Shown: piece by piece, positions 1-8,558 of the stretch
Layout of the letters: every line of letters begins with the position of its first letter
Numbering within the stretch: position 1 is the stretch's first letter
NCBI GenBank assembly: GCA_009379725.1
Contig: WHTF01000016.1
Coordinates: 12,539 to 50,432 of the forward strand
DNA length: 37,894 bases
Source of the DNA: Deltaproteobacteria bacterium
Lineage (GTDB): Bacteria > Desulfobacterota > Binatia > UBA9968
Reading direction: 5' to 3'
Made by a program: the position numbers and the translations under genes
The notes under the pieces: model-generated
Databases searched by the model: none
What the model saw: only the letters and a program-made list of their open reading frames with translations
Told to the model about the DNA's origin: nothing

Positions 1-241
1 TGCTGGAAGCTTATGATATCAAAGTTACCCTACCTTGAAAAGAATATCGTTCAACGAGTTTGAAACGATAATTCGATCGTACAAGCTCATAATGAGCGCC
101 TGTATATCAAAACGTCACGGGGCGCTCTCCAAGCATGTCCAAGATCAGACGGCCTAATCATTTTTGACCTCGTTGTTATTGGTTATAATGATGACGCACA
201 TGCATATTGGCCATACGAGGATTTACTAAGGCATTACTTCG

Positions 242-451
242 GTGCAGGGATTTTTTATCGAGGCGCGAGATTTAAAGGAAGTTTTTTGTCTCGATGGTGC
301 CTGGGCTTTTTTCGAGCTTCCAGCTGCGATATTTTCCGATGGACAAGACCGTTGGGGAACGGTGGGTGTGGCGGCAGACATCCTCCAAGCCAGTGTTGAG
401 TGTATCATCGACGGTTTGGAATGGACGCTCAGAGGCGAGCAGAAACATTAA
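242..451 (+). pseudogene. Remnant of the C-terminal regulatory domain of a 2-isopropylmalate/citramalate synthase-like protein
   Basis: This 69-codon frame opens with GTG and has no clear Shine-Dalgarno sequence. Its second half (DGQDRWGTVGVAADILQAS, then IIDGLEW) resembles the end of the LeuA/CimA regulatory domain, where a DG...WGTVGV...I..AS...D..E pattern is typical. The catalytic TIM barrel and most of the regulatory domain are missing. A stop lies in frame just upstream, and the other two frames of bases 1-240 are closed by stops, so the rest cannot be read through. I infer a decayed fragment rather than a working gene. The match rests on one short motif, so a chance or unrelated small protein remains possible. 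Confidence 0.35.
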
Positions 452-515
452 AAATATTTTGACCCCAGGCCCAATTAACTACGACATCGCGGCTTATAAC
501 GCCGTTGATAGGCAC

Positions 516-1352
516 ATGAGATTTTCTTGGCAGGGCTCGCGGTTTTGCTGTTTCATTGTGCTAGCGATTATTCTCGGCGGTTGCAGGATCGAGAACAATT
601 TTATCTTTCATCCCAATCGCGTGATTAGCCGCGCTCCAAGCGATGTCGGACTGGCTTTCGAGGAAGTTTTCTTTACCACACAAGACGGCTTGCTATTGCA
701 CGGCTGGTTCATTCCCCACCAAGAAGCCCGCGCGACTTTTGTCTGGTTTCATGGCAATGCGGGCAACATCAGTGATCGCTTACTGAATCTCAAACTCCTG
801 CACGACAACATCAAGAGTCATATTTTTATTTTCGATTACCGCGGCTACGGTCGAAGCGAGGGTATGGCATCGGAGGAAGGGACTTATCTCGACGGCGATG
901 CCGCGATTCGTTATCTGCTTCAACGCCAGGAAGCCGGCGCCCGTCAACTGGTGCTGTTCGGCCGGTCTTTGGGCGCAGCCGTTGCGGCCGAGATGGCCAC
1001 GCGATTCGATATTTTGGGGCTGATCCTGGAAAGTCCCTTCGTCTCGATTCCGGAGATGGCACGGGTGATATTTCCGTGGATGCCTTTCATGTCGCTATTG
1101 CGAACTCGTTATGACGTCGTGGAGAAGGTTCGCAAAATTAACACGCGTCTTCTAGTCTTACACGGAGATCGCGACGAAATCGTCCCATTTACGCAAGGAA
1201 AAAAGGTCTTTGAAGCCGCCCTCGAGCCCAAAATGTTCCAGCCTATCTTAGGCGCCGCGCACAATGATACCTTCGTCGTGGGTGGCGAGAATTATTTTCG
1301 CACTTTACGAGACTTTATTGAAATAGCGATTGCGACTGGAATTAAAAAATGA
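516..1352 (+). CDS. Lipoprotein alpha/beta hydrolase, BEM46-like
   Basis: This is a serine hydrolase of the alpha/beta fold, 278 residues from the ATG at 516. I chose that ATG because it puts a signal peptide at the N-terminus: a short basic start, a hydrophobic stretch and a lipobox ending IILGGC, with Cys23 as the lipidated residue. An upstream in-frame start at 294 would bury the signal. The fold's landmarks follow in order: an oxyanion-loop HGNAGN, the nucleophile elbow GRSLGA, the acid in HGDRDEIVP and the histidine in GAAHND. This pattern fits the BEM46/YtxM-type family. The substrate is unknown. The protein is probably anchored to the inner or outer membrane facing the periplasm. It is convergent with the glucan phosphorylase gene. 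Confidence 0.8.
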   Translation: MRFSWQGSRFCCFIVLAIILGGCRIENNFIFHPNRVISRAPSDVGLAFEEVFFTTQDGLLLHGWFIPHQEARATFVWFHGNAGNISDRLLNLKLLHDNIKSHIFIFDYRGYGRSEGMASEEGTYLDGDAAIRYLLQRQEAGARQLVLFGRSLGAAVAAEMATRFDILGLILESPFVSIPEMARVIFPWMPFMSLLRTRYDVVEKVRKINTRLLVLHGDRDEIVPFTQGKKVFEAALEPKMFQPILGAAHNDTFVVGGENYFRTLRDFIEIAIATGIKK

Positions 1353-1368
1353 AGCGGCAACGGCAGAC

Positions 1369-1391
1369 GCCGGCGTGACCCTATGGGTCGC
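1369..1391. terminator. Possible weak hairpin between convergent genes
   Basis: An imperfect inverted repeat (GACCC/GGGTC core, flanked by GGC/GCC) lies in the gap between the convergent hydrolase and phosphorylase genes. No T-run follows on either strand, so factor-independent termination is doubtful. Confidence 0.2.
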
Positions 1392-1410
1392 CAGATTTAC
1401 GCGTGGTTTC

Positions 1411-3144
1411 TTAAAGTAATGACTGTCGGGCCTTGGACCACGCCGGAAGGTAGGCATTGCGTATATACTGAAACATCATACGCTGGGTGTTGAAAAAAGA
1501 TCCATTGAATGCAACGGCCGAGCGCATCATTTGGGCAAATTTTTCAGGGGTCTTGTAATAGAGCGGCAAAATCACTTCTTCCAGCTTCTCGTAAAGAGAA
1601 TTCACCTCGGCAGTTGTGTCGTTCTCGGCGCCATTCAGTTCGCCGATGGACCAACCGGTCACACCCTCGATATGCCCTTCGATCCACCACCCGTCCAGAA
1701 CACTTAAGCTCGGCACGCCGTTGAGCGCGGCTTTCATACCGCTAGTGCCTGAAGCTTCCTGGGGCCGGAGCGGAGTATTCAGCCAGACGTCGACGCCGGC
1801 ACATATCATTTTCCCCAATGCCATGTCGTAGTTTTCCAAATAAACGACGCGAACATCGTTGGCCAGAGATGCCGACGCCTCAAAAATTCGACGGATAATA
1901 GCTTTGCCGCCGTCGTCACGCGGGTGAGCTTTGCCGGCATAGATCAACTGCAGCGGTCCAACCTGTTTAGCAATATTCTTTAATCGCTCTAAGTCCGAAA
2001 AAAGTAAATCACCGCGCTTGTATGCGGTGGCGCGCCGCGCGAAGCCCAGGGTAAACACGGAAACATCCAGCTGGTTTCCAGTAAGCCAACGCACCTGCTG
2101 CAGGAGTTCCTTCTTGCCCTGGATATGAGCCTCTTGAAAATCCTGCAGGGAGAATCCGATCGCGTGGCGGAGATAGGAATTATCGCGGCGCCAATCGGGG
2201 ATGCGCCGGTCGTACAAAGCGCACAATGCCGTGGATGTCCAAGACTGGGCGTGAACCCCGTTGGTAATGGCTTTCACGCCGTGGCCGGGGAACATCTCGC
2301 GCGACACTTCGCCGTGGCGCATGGAGACGCCATTAACGTAACCGGACAGCCGCAGGGCTAGCTCCGTCATATTGAGAGAACCGTCCATCACCCCTATCTG
2401 GCGCAGCAGCGTACCCCGGGCTTCGCCCAAGACATGATAAACGAGCTCCGCGGGAAAACGGTCATGACCAGCCGGCACGGGGGTGTGGGTGGTAAAAACG
2501 CACTGCCGCCGGACCGCCTCCACCTCGTTCTCAGAAAATTCCGGGGCTGACTGAATGCCTAATGATCGCTCTATTAAGGCAATAGTCGCGAGCGCGGAGT
2601 GTCCTTCGTTCATGTGGTAGATCTTCACCCCGGGGTAATCTAATGCCTGAAGCATTTGCACGCCGCCCAGTCCTAATACTGCTTCCTGACAGAGGCGATA
2701 GCGATCATCGCCGCCGTACAGGTGGTCCGTCAGAACACGATCCCGCGAATCATTCTCGTCCAAGTCAGTATCAAGCAACAGAAGCGGCACGGTATGACCG
2801 GTGACGCCGTGAAATTGATACTGCCAAGCGCGTATTTTAACTTCCCGGCCTTCGATGATCACTGAAACTCGCGGCGGCAACGGTTCGAGATGGTTCTCGG
2901 GCGACCACTGCGAGGGGCTCTCCATTTGGTTACCTAGCGCATCAAGCCGCTGATCGAAGTAGCCTTTTCGGTGCAGCAACGTGAATGCCACCATCGGCAC
3001 GCTTAGATCGGCGGCCGAGCGCAATGTGTCGCCGGCTAGGATGCCCAAACCCCCGCTGTAGGTCGGGATAGCGGAATCGATAGCCACGTCCATCGAGAAA
3101 TACGCGATCGTAGCGGGAACCGAAAATGGAGTTGGTTGAGTCAT
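1411..3144 (-). CDS. glgP: Alpha-glucan phosphorylase (GT35 family)
   Basis: The enzyme releases glucose 1-phosphate from the ends of glycogen or maltodextrin using phosphate and pyridoxal phosphate. The 577-residue protein has the features of the short bacterial/archaeal phosphorylase group (TIGR02094 type): an N-terminal AYFSMDVAID and YSGGLGILAGD region, YGGDDRYRLCQEAVLGLGG in the middle, HMNEGHSAL, and the cofactor motif EASGTSGMKAALNG, whose Lys471 should form the PLP Schiff base. The E. coli type has SNMKF at this point. It is well below the roughly 800 residues of E. coli GlgP/MalP, as expected for this group. ATG at 3144 is the only start that keeps the whole N-terminus. No other glycogen gene lies in the window. 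Confidence 0.9.
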   Translation of the reverse strand: MTQPTPFSVPATIAYFSMDVAIDSAIPTYSGGLGILAGDTLRSAADLSVPMVAFTLLHRKGYFDQRLDALGNQMESPSQWSPENHLEPLPPRVSVIIEGREVKIRAWQYQFHGVTGHTVPLLLLDTDLDENDSRDRVLTDHLYGGDDRYRLCQEAVLGLGGVQMLQALDYPGVKIYHMNEGHSALATIALIERSLGIQSAPEFSENEVEAVRRQCVFTTHTPVPAGHDRFPAELVYHVLGEARGTLLRQIGVMDGSLNMTELALRLSGYVNGVSMRHGEVSREMFPGHGVKAITNGVHAQSWTSTALCALYDRRIPDWRRDNSYLRHAIGFSLQDFQEAHIQGKKELLQQVRWLTGNQLDVSVFTLGFARRATAYKRGDLLFSDLERLKNIAKQVGPLQLIYAGKAHPRDDGGKAIIRRIFEASASLANDVRVVYLENYDMALGKMICAGVDVWLNTPLRPQEASGTSGMKAALNGVPSLSVLDGWWIEGHIEGVTGWSIGELNGAENDTTAEVNSLYEKLEEVILPLYYKTPEKFAQMMRSAVAFNGSFFNTQRMMFQYIRNAYLPAWSKARQSLL

Positions 3145-3311
3145 TGTTGTATTTAAGGTTGTTTTAGATCCATGCTCAGGAATGGGTCGAGGTGAGTTAA
3201 GCGCTGGCTTCCTACCTACACAAATATTCCGCTGATATTAACACGGGCGTCGACACACGGCAATTCTAGCCCGTCTATTTTGCCGGTCAAAACGCTCTTT
3301 TCGTAACGAGC

Positions 3312-4034
3312 CTACAAGCCCAATCCATAAGCAGATCTTAGATTTCGCCATGACTTCTGCTCGGCAAGTGTGCGTAGGGCGATCAGAGTGGGTGGCATCA
3401 TTGGCAAGCGACCGGACTCCGATTGTTCTAACGCTTCTTGCGGTGTGAGCCAAACACTCTCGGCAACTTCCTCAGAAAAGGCCAGAGGAATTTGCCCCTC
3501 AGGTAAGGCGGTCACGTAGAAACGGGTATCAAAACGCACAGGATGGTGATCCGGAGTAATGCGGTGAAATAGATAAGTGATTCGGCCAACATCACAACAG
3601 AGCTGCTCGGACTCCAACAAAGTCGCAAAGCCTAGCCGTCCCTGGGATAATGCCTCGCGTTTCTTCGCCAATCGTTCTACTAAGCATTCCGAGGCCAGCG
3701 CGGCATGCGAATCTCTTTCGCTGACAAAGAAATGTATTCCGGCCTCTTCGAATAGCTCTCGCACCGCCGCCACCCAGTGACCCATCGACTGCTCGGGAGT
3801 CATGGTCGTGGCGAGAATCTGTTGGGCCTCGATTGGCGATAAACCCCGGCAGCGCGCTAACATGTTCTCTGAGCAGTCTTCCTGCTCTACGCCTCCGCCG
3901 GGAAATACCAAGAAGCCACCCAGCACCCTCATCTCCGGCGAGCGACGGGTCATAAGCACTTCAAACCCCTCGCTGGCGTCCGGCCTCGTCACAATAATGG
4001 TTGAAGCTTTGCCTGGAACCGCAACTTTGATCAT
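3312..4034 (-). CDS. Nudix hydrolase, NUDT19-like
   Basis: This 240-residue protein belongs to the Nudix superfamily, which hydrolyses nucleoside diphosphates linked to another group. The Nudix signature is split: FPGGGVE at residues 44-50 and VRELFEEAGI at residues 91-100, with about 35 residues between them instead of the usual short spacer. That insertion is typical of NUDT19/RP2-type proteins, which in mammals are peroxisomal CoA diphosphatases. A CoA or acyl-CoA substrate is therefore an inference, not shown. I chose the ATG at 4034 because GGGGAG lies just upstream at good spacing. A GTG four codons earlier overlaps that sequence and is less likely. It follows the polA gene on the same strand after about 170 bases. 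Confidence 0.82.
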   Translation of the reverse strand: MIKVAVPGKASTIIVTRPDASEGFEVLMTRRSPEMRVLGGFLVFPGGGVEQEDCSENMLARCRGLSPIEAQQILATTMTPEQSMGHWVAAVRELFEEAGIHFFVSERDSHAALASECLVERLAKKREALSQGRLGFATLLESEQLCCDVGRITYLFHRITPDHHPVRFDTRFYVTALPEGQIPLAFSEEVAESVWLTPQEALEQSESGRLPMMPPTLIALRTLAEQKSWRNLRSAYGLGL

Positions 4035-4201
4035 AAGACTCCCCACTCACTACTTCGCACGAGCGCGTCTCTGTGATCGAATCGTGGGCGATCATCGGTT
4101 TAGCCCATTGGCCGTAAGCGCTTACCGGCAAGTTTCGACCAAAGCTCCGGAAGATCTACTCACCTTGGAGCTAATCTTCTCGTGATGATTCGATTCTTCG
4201 C

Positions 4202-6877
4202 TCACGCGTGAGCTTCCGCCCAATTTAGGCCAACATGCACATCGACGACGAGGCCGCAGCGAAGTTCCGCGGCCCTGGTCATGCCCTCTTCGATCAGCGC
4301 GCGAGCACGCTCTAATTGTTCAACGGGAACCTCGAATACGAGTTCGTCGTGCACGGTCAACAGCATCTTGGCGGCCGGTTCTGTGCGTAGAGCTGCATCA
4401 ACGGCGATCATTGCCTTCTTCATGATATCGGCGGCGCTGCCCTGGATGGGAGTATTGAGCGCCATGCGCTCGCCCAGCGCCCGCAAGCGGAAATTGGACG
4501 AGCGCAGCTCCGGCAGATAACGGCGCCGGCCGAACATGGTGGTCGTAAAGCCGTCGATTTTCGCCTGCTCCACTTGGGCCGCGAGAAACTTTTTCACTTT
4601 CGGAAACTGTGCATAGTACGCTTCGACAAAATTCGCCGCCTCCTCCATCTCGACGCCGAGCCGTTGCGAGACTCCGAAAGTCGACATGCCATAGGCAATT
4701 CCGTAAGAGAATTGCTTAACCTGGTTTCGCATCTGGGAGGTGACATCAGCCAAAGCGATACCATAGACTTTCGCGGCAATGGTGGCATGAAAATCATGGC
4801 CCTGAGCAAAGGCTTGGAGAAATGTTTCGTCTTGTGACAGGTGCGCGAGCACACGCAGCTCGATCTGTGAATAATCGGCCGACAACAACACATAGCCCGG
4901 CGGCGCAATAAAGGCGCGCCGGATTTGGCGTCCGAGCTCACCACGAATCGGAATGTTTTGCAGGTTAGGTGCCGTCGACGATAATCGTCCGGTGGCGGCC
5001 GTCGTCTGCTCGTAGGTGGTTTGGATTCGACTAGTCTTGGGATCGACAAGCTCCAGCAGCATCTCGGTAAAGCCGTTCTTGAGCTTCGACACTTCACGAT
5101 ACTCGAGTAGAGCTGGGATGACCGGATGCGTACCGGCGAGTTTCTCCAGCTCCGCAGCATCCGTGGAGTAACCCGTTTTTATTTTCCTCGTCTTTGGCAG
5201 AGCCAGCTTTTCGAAAAGAATGCGCTGCAGCTGCGGCTGCGAGTTGACTTTGAACTCTTCTCCCGCGAACTCTTTGATAACGCGCTCGAGCGCCATCACC
5301 TTCTCTCCCAGATCGGCGTCGAATCTTTCGAGATACCCACGGTCAACGAGAATGCCGTTATGCTCCATGCTCGCGAGTACGCCGACGAGTGGGAACTCCA
5401 AACTCGTAGCAAGTTCCCAAATGCCCTGATCGCTCAACTGCTGTTCCAGTACCGGAACCATGGCCTGAATGGCTACCGCTTGGTAAGCAACCGCGCGTTT
5501 TTGATCCGCGCCGAACGCAAGAGCGGTTTGCTCGCCGATTTGCGGCTCGGGCTCATTCCCGTCGAGAGAAGCTCCGAGGTAACGTCCGACCGCGTCCTTG
5601 AGCGTATAGCCGGAGGCGGAACCCGGTTCCAGGAGATACGCGGCGACCTTCGTGTCGCAATAAAGACCTCTGATTTCAACGCCGGCAGCCAGGGCCAAAC
5701 GATACATCGTTTTGGCATCGTGGGCCGTTTTTTGTCGCGTCGAATCTTGAAGGAAAGCCGCGAGTTGGTCCATTGCCGCAGATAAAGGCAGCGTCCGTAC
5801 CTTGCCGGGACTATCACAGAGAGCGAGCCGGTCGTCACTCCAAGCCAGCGCCACGACACTGTCTTGACGAATTTCTTCCGCGGAAATCAATTCAGAAATA
5901 ACTTCTAATTCGAGAGCTGGAGTAGCCACCCCAACGTGCATGTTAAGCGCTTTCAGACGCTCGTGCAGCGTGCGGAACTCGAGGGAAGTGAAAAGTTTGC
6001 GAACTTCTTCGTCATCCCACGGCTGGAGACAAAGGCTCGCCGAATCCATCTCAAGCGCGACGTCACTGAGTAATCGTCCCAACTCTTTGTTGATCCGCAC
6101 CTGATCGGCGTGCGCTTTGACGGCGTCGCGGAGTTTAGGTTTGAGCTCATCGGCATGCGCGATGATTTGCTCGATGTCGCCGTATTTTCTAACCAGCTGA
6201 GCGGCGGTCTTATCGCCGACACCCGGAATGCCGGGCAAATTGTCCGATGGTTCGCCTTTAAGCGCCACAAAATCAAGCCATTGATCGGGCGTTACACCAT
6301 AACGTTCGAGCACCGTCGCTCCGTCGTAACGGATGACATCGGAGATCCCACGGCGAGTCATGATGACCGAGACGCCATCGCCGACAAGCTGGAGGATGTC
6401 ACGGTCGCCGGTGACAACAATGACTTCGCAACCTCCCGTACGGCAATTTTTTGTTAATGTCGCGAGAAGGTCGTCGGCTTCATAACCTTCGAACTCAACC
6501 ATTGGGATCCGCAAAGCTTGGAGTACTTCGCGGATCAACGGCAACTGCTGACGGAACAGATCGGGAGTCTCGGCTCTTCCGGCCTTGTATTGCGCATAGC
6601 GGTCAAGCCGGAATTGCGGCGCACCCTTATCGAAACAAACAACTACCGCCTGCGGCCGTTCATCCGCCAACAACTTAATCAGCATCGAGGTGAAACCGTA
6701 GACGGCATTGGTCACCTGTCCGGAGGATGTGATCAACGTGTCGGGCAAGGCAAAAAAGGCACGGTAAGCGAGCGAATGGCCGTCCAGCAACACCACCTTA
6801 CGCGCATCGTTTTGCGACGGCGTATCGTTGTTGCGAGCGGCCTTCTTAGAGGATTGATTTCTCGTTCTGGCGTTCAC
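4202..6877 (-). CDS. polA: DNA polymerase I, proofreading domain degenerate
   Basis: The 891-residue protein replaces primers at Okazaki fragments and fills repair gaps. Its domains are a 5'-3' exonuclease (about residues 25-320, starting VVLLDGHSLAYRAFFALP), a 3'-5' exonuclease-like domain (about 325-500) and the family A polymerase. Polymerase motifs are intact: DYSQIELRVLAHLSQDE (Asp668), RNQVKQFSYGIAYG and VHDELVFE (Asp844). The proofreading domain lacks the first-motif DxE (VVALAWSDD instead), has AHDAKTM where the second motif should carry N and D, and has no final YxxxD, so it should not proofread, as in Taq or Bst polymerase. The start is GTG; the next Met is far inside. The extra polar N-terminus of about 25 residues is unusual. 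Confidence 0.95.
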   Translation of the reverse strand: MNARTRNQSSKKAARNNDTPSQNDARKVVLLDGHSLAYRAFFALPDTLITSSGQVTNAVYGFTSMLIKLLADERPQAVVVCFDKGAPQFRLDRYAQYKAGRAETPDLFRQQLPLIREVLQALRIPMVEFEGYEADDLLATLTKNCRTGGCEVIVVTGDRDILQLVGDGVSVIMTRRGISDVIRYDGATVLERYGVTPDQWLDFVALKGEPSDNLPGIPGVGDKTAAQLVRKYGDIEQIIAHADELKPKLRDAVKAHADQVRINKELGRLLSDVALEMDSASLCLQPWDDEEVRKLFTSLEFRTLHERLKALNMHVGVATPALELEVISELISAEEIRQDSVVALAWSDDRLALCDSPGKVRTLPLSAAMDQLAAFLQDSTRQKTAHDAKTMYRLALAAGVEIRGLYCDTKVAAYLLEPGSASGYTLKDAVGRYLGASLDGNEPEPQIGEQTALAFGADQKRAVAYQAVAIQAMVPVLEQQLSDQGIWELATSLEFPLVGVLASMEHNGILVDRGYLERFDADLGEKVMALERVIKEFAGEEFKVNSQPQLQRILFEKLALPKTRKIKTGYSTDAAELEKLAGTHPVIPALLEYREVSKLKNGFTEMLLELVDPKTSRIQTTYEQTTAATGRLSSTAPNLQNIPIRGELGRQIRRAFIAPPGYVLLSADYSQIELRVLAHLSQDETFLQAFAQGHDFHATIAAKVYGIALADVTSQMRNQVKQFSYGIAYGMSTFGVSQRLGVEMEEAANFVEAYYAQFPKVKKFLAAQVEQAKIDGFTTTMFGRRRYLPELRSSNFRLRALGERMALNTPIQGSAADIMKKAMIAVDAALRTEPAAKMLLTVHDELVFEVPVEQLERARALIEEGMTRAAELRCGLVVDVHVGLNWAEAHA

Positions 6878-7028
6878 GACCGCAGTCTACCCGTTGGCTT
6901 TAACTGGAGCAAACGTGGCGTATGGCAGGCCGGAAAGAGACGGTTGCCCCATCCTGTGGAGGCAGGCGACTTTTTTAACCTGCCTTATCTAGTAATTACT
7001 TGCCGCCACTCGCTCATGGAACCGATCC

Positions 7029-8558
7029 TCAGTCGGACAACAACATGTCGGCGTCGCGAAGGATCTTTCCCGATGAGGTACGCGGGAGCGATTCGCGGAT
7101 CGCGATCTTTTGCGGCACTTTGAAGTTCGCGAGATTACCGCGCAGAAAAGCCAGCAGCTCTTTCTCGGCAATCGTCTGACCCGGCCGCGGCACTACGGCG
7201 GCGCCGATGACCTGACCGCGTTTGGGATCAGGGATGGCGAAGACAATCGTCTCCTGCACTCCAGGATAAGTGTAGATCAAATTTTCCACCTCAGCGGGAT
7301 AGATGTTAAGCCCGCCGCTAATAACCATGTCGTCGCGGCGGCCTAAATGAAAAAAATAACCGTCTGCGCCACACTTGCCCACATCGCCGGTGTATAGCCA
7401 ACCGTCGCGAATGCGTGCCGCCGTGGCTTCCGCCTTGCGAAAGTAGCCTTTCATGACATGCGGTCCTCGGGTAATGATTTCTCCCGGTTCGCCGACGGGT
7501 AATTCTTGGCCCGCGTCGTCGATGATCTTAACCTCGATGCCGGGCACGGCACGGCCGATACTGCCCATTCTGGCCTCGGCCTGATCGGGATCGACCAGGG
7601 TGATCATCGGCGATGTCTCGGTCAGACCGTAGCCTTGGATGACTTTGATATGCGGCTGAGCGGATTGGAATGCTCGCAACAGCGGCAACGGAATAGTTGT
7701 GCCCATCATGGCGGCAATCTTTACGCTGCTGGTATCGTAGCTGGACAGATTGCGCACGCCCAATAAAAGTTGAAAAACAATTGGCACACTTTCGAACACC
7801 GTAACTCGATGTTTCTGAATGCCTTCCAATAGAGTAAACGGATTGATTTGATCGAAGATAATTAAAGTGAATCCTTTATCGGCCACTTCGTTACACACGA
7901 TGGGACCGACGATATGCGACATCGGCAGGATACAACCTCGAATGGTGGTGGAATCAGTGATGCCCATTTGATCCATCACGCGCGGATACTGCGCCAGATT
8001 ACGGTAGGTAAGAACCACGCCTTTCGGTTCGCCGGTGGTTCCCGAAGTATAAAGGATCAGCGCATCATCGTCGACGCTGAATTGCGGCGGCACCGCCGCT
8101 CTGGCCGGCGCCACATAGCGTTTCTCGAAGCTCTGTTGCCCTTCTTCGCCAACAATCCAGGCAGGAACGGTCGAAATCCCTCCCAAAGCACCGGCCACCT
8201 CAGCAAAGAGCTGCTGATGGACGACCAAAAGCTTGAGATCGGCATCCTCCAACACGCCCTGTAACTCCTTGCCCTTCAAGCGCGCATCGAGGATAACGGT
8301 AACAGCACCGATTTTCTGTGTCGCGAAATAAATCAGCGGAATTGCCACGCAGTTGGGTAACAACACGCCAACCCGATCGCCCCGTTTGATGCATTCATTC
8401 TGTAAATGACCGGCCAGGGCATGCACCCGCTGGTTGAGAACCGAGAAATTCAGCTCTTCTTCTTTGGCGATGATGGCGGTCTTATCGGGATGCTTTCGCG
8501 AGGTTTGGTCGAGCACTTCGGCGGCGAAAAAGCCTACTGGATGGGTATGGTTTGCCAT
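7029..8558 (-). CDS. AMP-forming acyl-CoA ligase
   Basis: This 509-residue ANL-family enzyme activates a carboxylate as the acyl-adenylate and then transfers it to CoA. The signatures are clear: YTSGTTGEPKGVVLTY (ATP loop), QGYGLTETSP, GWLYTGDVG, the hinge region with ISGGLNIYPAEVE and the C-terminal PRTSSGKILRD, whose lysine catalyses adenylation. The length and motifs fit medium/long-chain fatty acyl, aryl or malonyl-type ligases; the sequence does not settle the substrate. The start overlaps the end of the aldolase gene upstream by 25 bases, so it is the last gene of the MarR-led operon and translation is probably coupled. polA follows after about 150 bases and may be read from the same transcript. 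Confidence 0.9.
   Translation of the reverse strand: MANHTHPVGFFAAEVLDQTSRKHPDKTAIIAKEEELNFSVLNQRVHALAGHLQNECIKRGDRVGVLLPNCVAIPLIYFATQKIGAVTVILDARLKGKELQGVLEDADLKLLVVHQQLFAEVAGALGGISTVPAWIVGEEGQQSFEKRYVAPARAAVPPQFSVDDDALILYTSGTTGEPKGVVLTYRNLAQYPRVMDQMGITDSTTIRGCILPMSHIVGPIVCNEVADKGFTLIIFDQINPFTLLEGIQKHRVTVFESVPIVFQLLLGVRNLSSYDTSSVKIAAMMGTTIPLPLLRAFQSAQPHIKVIQGYGLTETSPMITLVDPDQAEARMGSIGRAVPGIEVKIIDDAGQELPVGEPGEIITRGPHVMKGYFRKAEATAARIRDGWLYTGDVGKCGADGYFFHLGRRDDMVISGGLNIYPAEVENLIYTYPGVQETIVFAIPDPKRGQVIGAAVVPRPGQTIAEKELLAFLRGNLANFKVPQKIAIRESLPRTSSGKILRDADMLLSD

Noticed and set aside
5126-5785. A 219-codon plus-strand frame within polA
   Set aside because: PolA motifs on the minus strand are unmistakable over the same bases; the plus-strand product has no recognisable features.
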